This document shows, in pieces, positions 36,098 through 44,149 of a stretch of 64,000 nt of DNA. A model generated the notes under the pieces. That model did no database searches. It worked only from the letters and a program-made list of their open reading frames with translations, and had not been told where the DNA came from. How positions within the stretch are numbered: the stretch's first letter is position 1; every line of letters begins with the position of its first letter. The stretch comes from Limimaricola soesokkakensis (GTDB lineage: Bacteria; Pseudomonadota; Alphaproteobacteria; Rhodobacterales; Rhodobacteraceae). The stretch is taken from contig NZ_FWFY01000008.1 of NCBI RefSeq assembly GCF_900172345.1, positions 118,732-182,731 on the forward strand, given 5' to 3'. Both the position numbers and the translations under genes were made by a program.

Positions 36098-37617
36098 CGG
36101 ATCTGAAATCGCGCCTGCTGATCGCGGCGCTGGCCGCCACCACCGCGCTCACGGCCGCCCCCGCGCTCGCCGAGGGCACGCTCACCGTGGCGCAGCGCCA
36201 GGACCCGGCCAACTGGGACCCGGTCGACACCTTCCTCGTGGCCTGGGGCTCGGTCGCTTCGAACATCTATGACGGCCTCGTGCGTCGCGACGAGAATCTC
36301 GATCTGCAGCCCGGCCTCGCCGAAAGCTGGGAAGTGCTCGACGAGGGCATGCGCATCCGCTTCCAGCTGCGCGAGGGCGTGCAGTTCCACAATGGCGAGC
36401 CCTTCGATGCCGAGGCGGTGAAATACACCTTCGACCGGCTTCTGGGCGAGGTCGGCGGCGCCGGTCCGCAGCAGTCGAACTACACCACCATCGACCGCGT
36501 CGAGATCGTCGACGAAACCACCGTCGATTTCCACATGGCCCAGCCCGATCCGGTGATCCTGACCAAGCTGTCGGGCTACGGCGCGATGATCGTGCCGCCG
36601 CAATACATCGAAGAGAACGGCGAAGAGCATTTCGACATGAACCCGGTCGGCACCGGCCCGTTCAAGTTCGCCAGCTATGAGCAGGGCGCACAGATCGAGC
36701 TGGAGGCCAACGCAGATTACTTCGAGGGCGCGCCGGAGCTCGACGGGCTGGTGTTCCGCTTCATCCGCGAGGATGCGACGCGTCTGGCCGAGCTGCAGTC
36801 GGGCGGTGTCGACCTCGTCACCGACGTCGCCTTCTCGGCGGTGCCGACCATCGAGGCCGCTGACAATGCAGGGATCGTCGCGGTTGCCGGGCCTTCCATT
36901 TACTCGCTGGCGCTCCGGACCAAGGATGCCGTGACCGAGGACGTGCGGGTGCGCCGCGCGCTCAACATGGCCGTCGACAAGCAGGCGTTGATCGACGCCT
37001 TCCTCGCCGGGCGCGGCAGCCCGATCGCCAGCCTGCAGGGCGAGCTGTCCTTCGGTCATGATCCCGAGCTCGAGGGCTATCCCTTCGACCCGCAGCAGGC
37101 GATGGCGCTGCTCGAGGAGGCCGGCGTCGCGCCGGGCACCGAGATGACCATCGACTACCGCGCCGGCAACTCGACCTTTAACGAGGTGGCGCAGGCGCTG
37201 ACCGGCTTCTTCGCCGCGGTGGGGCTGAATGTCGGTCTGAACCCGGTCGAAGACGGCGTCTTCCTCAACGAGATCGTGCCGCAGGGCCGGACCAACGAGA
37301 TGTACCAGTTCAGCTGGGGCGGCTGGACCTTCGACTTCGACAACACCGCCTATCTGACCTACCACGAAGGCGAGAAGTGGAACCCCTACGGCACCTCCGA
37401 GGAGATGAACGCGCTGCTCGACGAGCAGCGGCAGTCGCCCGACCAGGAGCTGCGCGAGGACATCCTGCAGAAGGTGGCGGCACTGGCGCATGAAGAGGCC
37501 TACCACATCCCGCTCTACAACGAAGAAACGGTCTACGCGGTAGCCGACCGGGTCGAAGGCTTCGTGCCCGCCCCCGACAAGCGGCTGCGCCTCACCGAGG
37601 TGAGCGTCGCCGAGTAA
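36094..37617 (+). CDS. Peptide-type ABC solute-binding protein (family 5)
   Basis: Periplasmic binding protein of 507 residues with a signal peptide (LLIAALAATTALTAAPALA). Family 5 signatures include LTVAQRQDPANWDPVDTF, YDGLVRRDENLDLQPGLAES, VQFHNGEPFDAEAVKYTFDR and NPVGTGPFKF. This family binds di/oligopeptides, glutathione and similar compounds. Context with 5-oxoprolinase and an M14 peptidase suggests a pyroglutamyl- or glutamyl-containing compound, but this is inference. A hairpin follows the gene. Confidence 0.92.
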   Translation: MTDLKSRLLIAALAATTALTAAPALAEGTLTVAQRQDPANWDPVDTFLVAWGSVASNIYDGLVRRDENLDLQPGLAESWEVLDEGMRIRFQLREGVQFHNGEPFDAEAVKYTFDRLLGEVGGAGPQQSNYTTIDRVEIVDETTVDFHMAQPDPVILTKLSGYGAMIVPPQYIEENGEEHFDMNPVGTGPFKFASYEQGAQIELEANADYFEGAPELDGLVFRFIREDATRLAELQSGGVDLVTDVAFSAVPTIEAADNAGIVAVAGPSIYSLALRTKDAVTEDVRVRRALNMAVDKQALIDAFLAGRGSPIASLQGELSFGHDPELEGYPFDPQQAMALLEEAGVAPGTEMTIDYRAGNSTFNEVAQALTGFFAAVGLNVGLNPVEDGVFLNEIVPQGRTNEMYQFSWGGWTFDFDNTAYLTYHEGEKWNPYGTSEEMNALLDEQRQSPDQELREDILQKVAALAHEEAYHIPLYNEETVYAVADRVEGFVPAPDKRLRLTEVSVAE

Positions 37618-37627
37618 GACCCCATAA

Positions 37628-37658
37628 CCGGCGCGGGGAAAGCTGTTTCCCGCGCCGG
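37628..37658 (+). terminator. Intergenic hairpin after the family 5 binding-protein gene
   Basis: CCGGCGCGGGGAAA pairs with TTTCCCGCGCCGG (one bulged G) around a GCTG loop, in the 63-base gap before the TTG-started permease. There is no long T-tract. Its place in the operon suggests mRNA protection or partial termination that keeps binding-protein levels above those of the permeases. Confidence 0.55.
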
Positions 37659-37680
37659 GCTTTGCCGTCCGGAGGCCGAC

Positions 37681-38607
37681 TTGCCCATCCTTTCCTTCAT
37701 CCTCAAACGCGTGATCCAGGCCGGCTTTGTGCTGGTCGCGGTGACGCTGTTCGTCTCCTTCGCGATCCGTCTCACCGGCGACCCGGCGGTGATGATGCTG
37801 CGGGAATCCGCGAACGTGACCCCGGAGGATCTCGCGCGGATCCGCGAGGGCCTCGGCCTGAACCGACCGTTCCTCGTGCAATACGGCGATTTCATCGGCG
37901 GGCTGCTGACCGGCGAACTGGGCAACAGCTTCTTCAGGGGCGCGATCGCGCCGCTGATCTCCGGCGCGCTTGGTGCGACGCTGCTTCTGGCGCTGACCTC
38001 GCTGGCGGTGTCGCTGCTGATCTCGGTGCCGCTGGGCATCTATGCCGCCACGCATCGTGGCTCTTTCGGGGATCAGCTGGTGCGGGTGCTGTCTCTCGCG
38101 GGGCTGTCCTTCCCAAATTTCTGGCTCGGCATCATGCTGGTGCTGATCTTCTCGGTGACGCTGCGCTGGCTGCCGCCATCGGGCTTTACGGGGCCGCAAT
38201 CGCTGATCATGCCGGCCGTGACCATCGGGGTGATCCTGACCTCCACCAACCTGCGCATCGTGCGCACCACCATGCTCGACGTGCTGTCGTCGCAGTTCAT
38301 CATGGTGGCCCGCGCCAAGGGGCTGTCGCAGACCGCGGTGATCTACAAGCACGCGCTGCGCAACAGCTCGATCGCGCTGGTCACCTATCTCGGCCTGCAG
38401 TTCGGCTCGCTGATGGGCGGTCTCGTGGTGGTCGAGCTGGTGTTCAACTGGCCCGGCATGGGCACGCTCGCCATCGAGGCGATCGCGCAGCGCGACTACC
38501 CGATCCTGCAGACGGTGATCTCGATCCTCGCGGTGCTGATCGTCGCCGTGAACCTTCTGGTCGATCTCACCTACATGCTGCTCGACCCCCGCATCAGACT
38601 GGAGTGA
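37681..38607 (+). CDS. Peptide-type ABC permease (DppB/GsiC-like)
   Basis: Inner-membrane permease of 308 residues with about six hydrophobic segments, opening with LSFILKRVIQAGFVLVAVTL. The DppB-type start motif, the NRPFLVQYGDFIGGLLTGEL segment and the cytoplasmic EAA loop (RAKGLSQTAVIYKHALRNS) are clear. The TTG at 37681 is accepted as start because CCGGAGG lies 6 bases upstream. It pairs with the permease at 38612. Confidence 0.92.
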   Translation: MPILSFILKRVIQAGFVLVAVTLFVSFAIRLTGDPAVMMLRESANVTPEDLARIREGLGLNRPFLVQYGDFIGGLLTGELGNSFFRGAIAPLISGALGATLLLALTSLAVSLLISVPLGIYAATHRGSFGDQLVRVLSLAGLSFPNFWLGIMLVLIFSVTLRWLPPSGFTGPQSLIMPAVTIGVILTSTNLRIVRTTMLDVLSSQFIMVARAKGLSQTAVIYKHALRNSSIALVTYLGLQFGSLMGGLVVVELVFNWPGMGTLAIEAIAQRDYPILQTVISILAVLIVAVNLLVDLTYMLLDPRIRLE

Positions 38608-38611
38608 CGCC

Positions 38612-39436
38612 ATGACGGGCTTCAAGAATTTCGAGTTCGTCGCAGGCCTCGTGCTGATCGTGCTGATCGGCGGTGCCGTGGCGCTCTCGGGGCTGCTGTT
38701 CCCCGATGGCGGCCGCGCCATGGACCTGACCGCGCGGCTAACCGCCCCATTCACTGGCTGGAACCACCCCCTGGGCACCGATCCGCTCGGGCGCGACATT
38801 CTCGCCCGCGTCGTCGTGGGAGGGCGCGTGTCGTTCTTCGTCGGCATCGTCTCGGCGCTCGGCGCGGTGGTGATCGGCACTGTGGTGGGCCTTCTGGCGG
38901 GCTATTACCGCGGGCCTTGGGACATGTTCCTGATGCGCTTCGCCGACATCCAGCTTGCGCTGCCCTTCATCCTCTTGGCGATGACCGTGATCGCGATCAT
39001 CGGGCCGGGGCTCGACCGGATCATCGTGCTGATGATCGTCGCACAATGGGTGCAGTACGCCCGACTGATCCGCGGCTCCGTCCTCTCGCTCAGGCAGGCC
39101 GAATTCGTGCAGGCGGCGCAGAGCTACGGCCTGCCGGACCGCAAGATCCTGTTCGGCCATATCCTGCCCAATGCGATGGGCCCGCTGGTGATCCTCGCCA
39201 CGCTGAACGTCGCCAACAACATCCTGCTCGAAAGCAGCCTGACCTTCCTCGGCCTCGGAATCGACCCGCTGGTGCCAAGCTGGGGTGGCATGCTGGCGGA
39301 TGGCCGCAACTACATCCAGACCGCGCCCTGGGTCACGATCTTTCCCGGTCTTGCGATCATGCTGACGGTGCTGGGCCTGAACCTGCTGGGCGACTGGCTG
39401 CGCGACCGGCTCGATCCTCTGGGGGCGACGAAGTGA
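38612..39436 (+). CDS. Peptide-type ABC permease (DppC/GsiD-like)
   Basis: Second permease, 274 residues, about six hydrophobic segments. DppC features are HPLGTDPLGRDILARVVVGG after the first segment, the ALPFILLAMTVIAIIGPG segment and the EAA loop (AAQSYGLPDRKILFGHILPN). Its stop overlaps the GTG of the M14 peptidase gene (GTGA), so peptidase production is coupled to the transporter. Confidence 0.92.
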   Translation: MTGFKNFEFVAGLVLIVLIGGAVALSGLLFPDGGRAMDLTARLTAPFTGWNHPLGTDPLGRDILARVVVGGRVSFFVGIVSALGAVVIGTVVGLLAGYYRGPWDMFLMRFADIQLALPFILLAMTVIAIIGPGLDRIIVLMIVAQWVQYARLIRGSVLSLRQAEFVQAAQSYGLPDRKILFGHILPNAMGPLVILATLNVANNILLESSLTFLGLGIDPLVPSWGGMLADGRNYIQTAPWVTIFPGLAIMLTVLGLNLLGDWLRDRLDPLGATK

Positions 39437-41136
39437 CGAGGCGCGACTTCGCCCGCACCATCGACACGCTGCCCGCGACCGCGACCGCCGCCTGGGTCTT
39501 CGAAGGCCCGAGCGCGCGGCGCGCGGCGCAGGCACGGGCCCGCGCCGAGGGGCGCGACCTGCGGCTGCGCTCGGCCTACAAGACGCTGCTGCACGAGGTG
39601 CTGGAACAGGGGCTGCTCGACAATGCCTCCCGCGCCACGATCCACTACCCGGTGGTCGAGGGCTGCCCCGAGGACCGGTTCCGGCTCGAATGCTACCCGC
39701 TGCACGCGCTGGTCTCGCATTGCGAAATCGCCTTCGCGCCGCGCCCGCACGAGGGGGAGGGCTTGCCCGTCTACGAGATCGAGACGCCGGATGCGCGCCA
39801 CATCGTGCCGGTGCCGGTGCGCTGGGTCGAACTCGATGACGGCAGCCGGGCGCTCGCCGCCTGTGGCTGGGTCGAGGACGGGCAGGGCGGGCGGCACCTG
39901 CATACTGAATACGAGACGATCTTCGAGATGGTCTGCGCGCATCTGCGCGCGATGCCGCTCGATCCGCTGTCGCCAGACGAACCCGACGGGCCGTTCTTCG
40001 ACCGGCTCGAGGTGATCGTCGAGCTACCCTACGAAGATCAGGTCCTGCCGGTCGGCTCCGAGGTGATCTCGCTGGCCGAGGCGATGCATGAGGAAATCTA
40101 CTTCACCGCGCTGGAGATCTTCCAAAAGCGGCTTGGCCTCGCGCCGGGGCAGCGCTCGGTCAAGGCCGGTCAGATCGTGCCGCTGGTGCGGCGCGGCGGC
40201 ACGCCCCGGCTGGAGATCCAGACCACGCGGGCCGAGCCTGCGCTCGACCGCGACCAGCCCGGCCGTCCCGTCCTCGACACGGCGACGCAGTGGCTCTACC
40301 CGGCGCAGATTTCGGCGCATCTCGCCGCGCTCGGCGGCACGGGCTATGCCGCCCGCTCGCGTCAGGGAAGGGGGGTCGAGGGGCGGCACGTCGCCGGGCG
40401 CGGCCCGGCCCGACTTGCAATCTCGGCGGGGCAGCACGCCAATGAAAGCTCGCCCATGGTCGGCGCGCTGCGCGCGGCCCGCGACCTCGCCGCCGAGGAC
40501 GAGGTGAGCTTCACGCTGAACCCGCTCGAGAACCCAGACGGCTACGCGCTGTTCCGCGAGCTTTGCGCCGAAAACCCGCGCCACATGCATCACGCAGCCC
40601 GCTACACCGCCAGCGGCGCCGATCTGAGCCACGGGGCGGGGCGCTACGAGAGCGCGATCCGCGATCTCGCCCATGCGCGGCTGCCGGCCGAGGTGCATGT
40701 GAACCTGCATGGCTACCCGTCGCATGAATGGACCCGGCCGCTGACCGGCTACATTCCGCGCGGTTTTGGCCAATGGACCATCCCCAAGGGGTTCTTCCTG
40801 ATCCTGCGCCACGACCCGGCGCAGGAGGCGCTGGCCCGCGCAGTGCTGCAGGCCGGTCTCGACGCGCTGGCCGACTTCCCGGAACTCGCGGCGCAGAACC
40901 GGCGGATGCTCGACCTCTACCGCCGCTATGTCGGGGCCGAGAGCTTCGAGGTGCATGCGGGCTGCATCCCCTTCACGGTAAGCCGCGAGGACGAGGCACT
41001 CTATCCGGTGACGCTGATTACCGAGGCGGCGGACGAGACCATCGGCGGCGAGGATTTCCGCATCGCGCAGGAAGGCCAGTACCGCGTCGTGCGCGCGGTG
41101 GCAGGGATGCTGCAGCGCCGCGCCGAGGCCAGCTGA
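39433..41136 (+). CDS. M14-family metallocarboxypeptidase-like protein
   Basis: A 567-residue protein with GTG start inside the permease stop. Residues about 1-300 form a long N-terminal region I cannot assign. The C-terminal half is an M14 zinc peptidase: zinc ligands His335 and Glu338 in SAGQHANESS, NPLENPDGYALF for substrate contact, third ligand His426 in VNLHGYPSHEW, and a likely catalytic Glu531 in TLITEAADE. No signal peptide is seen, so it should act in the cytoplasm on what the ABC transporter brings in. Together with pxpBCA it suggests processing of an imported glutamyl or pyroglutamyl compound. The specificity cannot be read from the sequence. Confidence 0.85.
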   Translation: MTRRDFARTIDTLPATATAAWVFEGPSARRAAQARARAEGRDLRLRSAYKTLLHEVLEQGLLDNASRATIHYPVVEGCPEDRFRLECYPLHALVSHCEIAFAPRPHEGEGLPVYEIETPDARHIVPVPVRWVELDDGSRALAACGWVEDGQGGRHLHTEYETIFEMVCAHLRAMPLDPLSPDEPDGPFFDRLEVIVELPYEDQVLPVGSEVISLAEAMHEEIYFTALEIFQKRLGLAPGQRSVKAGQIVPLVRRGGTPRLEIQTTRAEPALDRDQPGRPVLDTATQWLYPAQISAHLAALGGTGYAARSRQGRGVEGRHVAGRGPARLAISAGQHANESSPMVGALRAARDLAAEDEVSFTLNPLENPDGYALFRELCAENPRHMHHAARYTASGADLSHGAGRYESAIRDLAHARLPAEVHVNLHGYPSHEWTRPLTGYIPRGFGQWTIPKGFFLILRHDPAQEALARAVLQAGLDALADFPELAAQNRRMLDLYRRYVGAESFEVHAGCIPFTVSREDEALYPVTLITEAADETIGGEDFRIAQEGQYRVVRAVAGMLQRRAEAS

Positions 41137-41409
41137 ACTCTTCCCATCGTCACGTCGTAGTGGCCGGATCGAGACCACATTCATCGGCGCCAGTTCCGAC
41201 GACAATCGCAAAATGGGAAGGGCAAAGGCAAACCTCGCCTGGCCATGCAATATGGCGGGCTCGCCTTTGGCAGGGCGGCTGCGCAGGGCCCTTCCCGTCA
41301 CTGGATGAGGACAGCGACACAGCCCACGGGCGTTTGGCCGGCCCCCGGTTACATCGCGAGGCGAAATGCGCTAGGCGTCGGGCATCGGAAACAGCAAGCG
41401 ACTGACTTC

Positions 41410-41694
41410 ATGACCCATTCGATCGAGATCGTCCCCCTTCACTGCACCGAAACCGGGCTTCGTCTCCGGACCAAGTTCAGGGCCGCCACCGAATACGACG
41501 TCGTGGCCCGGCGGGTTTCGAAAGGCAGGAAGGAGTTCTTGTGGCGCAAGCCGGCGGACACGATCGAGAAGGCGCAGCAGATCGCGGACGAGGCCCGCGC
41601 CGAGTTCGGCGCTGACGCGCGGATCATCGGCGACATGCCGGGTCTGCTCGCGGCGGCGCTGCCGACCTCGAAAGTGCGCACCGCCGCGATCTGA
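41410..41694 (+). CDS. Hypothetical protein, 94 aa
   Basis: A small protein starting MTHSIEIVPLHCTETGLRLR, with a basic middle (VVARRVSKGRKEFLWRKPAD) and a helix (EKAQQIADEARAEFGADARI). The frame is open upstream to 41245 but that part has no protein character. The ribosome site is weak. No family was recognised. It is convergent with the secreted protein gene at 41707. Confidence 0.5.
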   Translation: MTHSIEIVPLHCTETGLRLRTKFRAATEYDVVARRVSKGRKEFLWRKPADTIEKAQQIADEARAEFGADARIIGDMPGLLAAALPTSKVRTAAI

Positions 41695-41706
41695 TCGCGG
41701 TCCCGG

Positions 41707-42207
41707 CTACTGCGCGACGCAGTCAGCCCGCCATTCGCCGGCCTCGGGGCACCAGCTCTGGCCGGCGGCTAGCTTGGCCTCGAAGAGCGGCATGAAATCA
41801 AGGCCTAGGACCGTCTCGGGACGGCAGGCGAGCCGGGCGATTTCGCGACCGGATTCGTGGATCGCGATCCGGGCCTCCACCACATGGGTCTCGTTCAGCC
41901 GGTCGATGCCGTAGGAGATCTCGTACGCCGTCTCGCCATTGGTGAACCGCAGCGCCTCGTGCAGCCAGCGACCGATGCCGTTCCACGGCCGTAGGTCGAC
42001 ATCCTCGACCCGCCGCGCGAGGATCATCTCCGCCGCGCCGTCCATCGGCCCGAACCGGTAGAGCGCGACACCGTCCTGCAGGCAGATATCGACCTGCCTC
42101 GCGCTCCCCTCGATGCGGCAATGAAAAAGCGGCTCGCCGGCGCCGAAGCATCCGGCCTGAGCGGCGGCGGGAAGCCCCGCCAAGAGAACCGCCACTGCAA
42201 GCTTCAT
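41707..42207 (-). CDS. Secreted hypothetical protein, 166 aa
   Basis: Starts MKLAVAVLLAGLPAAAQAGC, a signal peptide followed directly by Cys; the cleavage site could be of the ordinary type (AQA-GC). Four cysteines in the mature part (CFGAGEPLFHC, DICLQDG, then SWCPEAGEWRADC at the C-terminus) suggest disulfides and a periplasmic location. The ribosome site is GGGGAGAGG. No enzymatic motif is visible. Confidence 0.7.
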   Translation of the reverse strand: MKLAVAVLLAGLPAAAQAGCFGAGEPLFHCRIEGSARQVDICLQDGVALYRFGPMDGAAEMILARRVEDVDLRPWNGIGRWLHEALRFTNGETAYEISYGIDRLNETHVVEARIAIHESGREIARLACRPETVLGLDFMPLFEAKLAAGQSWCPEAGEWRADCVAQ

Positions 42208-42260
42208 CCCCAGCCTCTCCCCGCCATGCGACCATCGGGCCTGCCGTCTTCGCGACGACG

Positions 42261-42788
42261 CTACCCGGTCCGTTCTGTCATGACGACCGCCATGTCGCGG
42301 ATCCGGGCGCTGGCCTCGGTGCCAAGCGTCACGCGCTTGTCGGTGACATCGTGCAGGGTCTGGATCAGCTCTCCGACCTCCTCGATCTCGGCCGCCGTGA
42401 AATCGCGATCGCTGCGCGCGAGACCGCCGAAGCTGATGTCGTCGCCCTCGTGGATCGAGCGGGTGTGGCCGTGGACGATCCCGTATTCGCGGGCGCGGGC
42501 CAGAACCCCGGCGCCGTCCTGCTCCTCGAGTTCTGCCCACCGCTTCGCACCATGATGATGCATCGCCCAGCGAACCGTGGGATCGCGCATCAACAGCCCG
42601 TCCCGCGCATAGACGTCGAGCCAGTCGGCCGGGTAGCTCTCGAACATGTAGGCCGGCGTCATGTAGCGGATATGCAGACCGATCGCGAACCCCGCCGGCG
42701 CGATCTCGATCAGGCGACCCAACGTCGCAATCACGACCGCGCCGGGATCATCTACTGTCCCACGGGGATCATGGGCGGAATTGAACAT
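42261..42788 (-). CDS. LuxR-type autoinducer-binding protein lacking HTH
   Basis: A 175-residue protein that matches only the ligand-binding half of LuxR regulators. The pocket residues keep LuxR spacing: Trp56 and Tyr60 in DWLDVYARDG, Asp69 and Pro70 in MRDPTVRW. After about residue 145 there is a short helical tail and no C-terminal helix-turn-helix. It is divergent from a full LuxR-type gene 98 bases away. Truncated LuxR proteins are known to form inactive heterodimers with full-length ones, so it may be an anti-activator or signal buffer; this is inference. No luxI-type synthase is in the window. Confidence 0.75.
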   Translation of the reverse strand: MFNSAHDPRGTVDDPGAVVIATLGRLIEIAPAGFAIGLHIRYMTPAYMFESYPADWLDVYARDGLLMRDPTVRWAMHHHGAKRWAELEEQDGAGVLARAREYGIVHGHTRSIHEGDDISFGGLARSDRDFTAAEIEEVGELIQTLHDVTDKRVTLGTEASARIRDMAVVMTERTG

Positions 42789-42815
42789 GGCTTTTTAGAC
42801 TCCGAGCAGTTTTTT

Positions 42816-42835
42816 GGTTGATCCGCCAGTCAACC
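42816..42835. promoter_or_regulatory. 20-bp dyad between divergent LuxR-type genes
   Basis: GGTTGA and TCAACC arms surround an 8-base centre in the 98-base divergent promoter region. The 20-bp length and imperfect centre resemble a lux box, though the arm sequence is not the canonical one. It is the likeliest binding site for the adjacent LuxR-type regulator. Confidence 0.45.
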
Positions 42836-42886
42836 TTGTCCAGTTAGGCGGTTCCGGGGCGGCAATCAGTCGATGAGGCCCAAGAG

Positions 42887-43489
42887 ATGACAGAGCATTT
42901 GTCCTACGAGGTCGCACAGCGTTTGGGGCCGTCCGGGTTCTACCTCGGGCTGCGGATCCGCTTTGCCTTTCCCGCCCGAGAGGCTAACCACCTGCCACGC
43001 TCCTGGGTCGAACTCTACTCCCGCGAGAAGTTCTTCTTCGCGGACCCCTCTCTAAAGTGGTCTTATGAACACACAGGCGCGATCCGCCTGCACGAGCTGG
43101 GCGAAGACGACCCGTTGCGGATCATCCCTCAGGCGCAGGAGCACGGGCTGCGCCACGGCGCCGTCGCCTCCTACAACGAGGATGGCGGGCTGCGCAGCTA
43201 CGGGCTCTTCTACCGCGATGACCGTGAATACGACGATGCCGAGCTCGCGCTTCTCGCGGATTACGTCATGGAGCTGCATCGAAAGCTGGCGCCGCCGCAG
43301 ACGCTGACGCGGGCCGAACTCGACGTGCTCCGGCGGATCAAGGATGGCGGCAAGCTCAAGCAGATCGCCTCGGAGTTCGGCGTGTCGGAGGGCGCGATCA
43401 AGCAGCGGCTGAAGAACGCCCGCCTCAAGCTCAATGCGAGCAACGGCACGCAGGCGGCCTCGCTCGCCGCCACCTTCGGCCTGATCTGA
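42887..43489 (+). CDS. LuxR-family regulator with autoinducer-binding domain
   Basis: A 200-residue quorum-sensing-type regulator. The ligand domain (about 1-130) has Trp40 and Tyr44 in SWVELYSR and Asp53 and Pro54 in FADPSLKW. The C-terminal HTH (about 135-185) has LTRAELDVLRRIKDGGKLKQ, IASEFGVSEGAIKQRLKNAR and LKL. A short Ala-rich tail follows. It appears to be a LuxR solo here, paired divergently with the HTH-less homologue. Confidence 0.82.
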   Translation: MTEHLSYEVAQRLGPSGFYLGLRIRFAFPAREANHLPRSWVELYSREKFFFADPSLKWSYEHTGAIRLHELGEDDPLRIIPQAQEHGLRHGAVASYNEDGGLRSYGLFYRDDREYDDAELALLADYVMELHRKLAPPQTLTRAELDVLRRIKDGGKLKQIASEFGVSEGAIKQRLKNARLKLNASNGTQAASLAATFGLI

Positions 43490-43699
43490 GGGCCGATGGC
43501 ACCGGGCGAGGCGGTGACCCGATGATCCCACAGGCATGCCCTGCTCGATAAAGTGGCTTGATCGCGAACCGGCGGCCGTGTCGTGCATCCACCGCGACCC
43601 GGAGCCGTCGCCCATGCGCCTTCGCGATTGAATCCCGCCACGTCGGCTGCTTCTGTGAATAGGGTCAAGTACGGGCCGTAGTGACGAAGGGGCGGAGTG

Positions 43700-44101
43700 A
43701 TGGGCGATGATCGGGGCAAGGCGGCAAAGCAGCCCGAGGGCGATCTGGTAATCCGCACCATCGCGATGCCGGCCGACACCAACCCAGCCGGCGACATCTT
43801 CGGCGGCTGGCTGATGGCGCAGATGGACCTCGCGGCGGGCAATCTCGCGGCGGCGCGGTCGCGCGGGCGCAACGCCACCGTGGCGGTGGACGGCATGCAG
43901 TTCCTGCGCCCGGTCAAGGTCGGTGACGAGGTCACGCTCTATGCGCGACTGCAATCCGCGGGCCGGACCTCGATGAAGATCCGTGTCGAGGCCTGGGCCC
44001 GCAACCGCTTCGAGACCGACAGCTTCCCGGTCACCGAGGCGCTGTTCGTCTTCGTCGCGCTCGACGAAGACGGCCATCCGCGCGCGCTTCCCGACCTCTA
44101 G
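43700..44101 (+). CDS. Acyl-CoA thioesterase (YciA/hot-dog family)
   Basis: A 133-residue single hot-dog enzyme hydrolysing acyl-CoA. Family motifs are RTIAMPADTNPAGDIFGGWL (active-site Asn/Asp region near residues 20-40), DGMQFLRPVKVGDEVTLYAR and the VTEALFVFVALDEDGHPRAL end. Start 43700 is preferred over a GTG one codon earlier. The gene is isolated, 49 bases before the mechanosensitive channel. Confidence 0.88.
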   Translation: MGDDRGKAAKQPEGDLVIRTIAMPADTNPAGDIFGGWLMAQMDLAAGNLAAARSRGRNATVAVDGMQFLRPVKVGDEVTLYARLQSAGRTSMKIRVEAWARNRFETDSFPVTEALFVFVALDEDGHPRALPDL

Positions 44102-44149
44102 CCTCACCGCGTGCTGGAGCGGCGCCCGTCGCGCCCTAGCTGTGCCACA

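Noticed and set aside
36058..38880. Minus-strand open frame of about 940 codons
   Set aside because: Antisense to the family 5 binding protein and permease genes. No domain or ribosome site.
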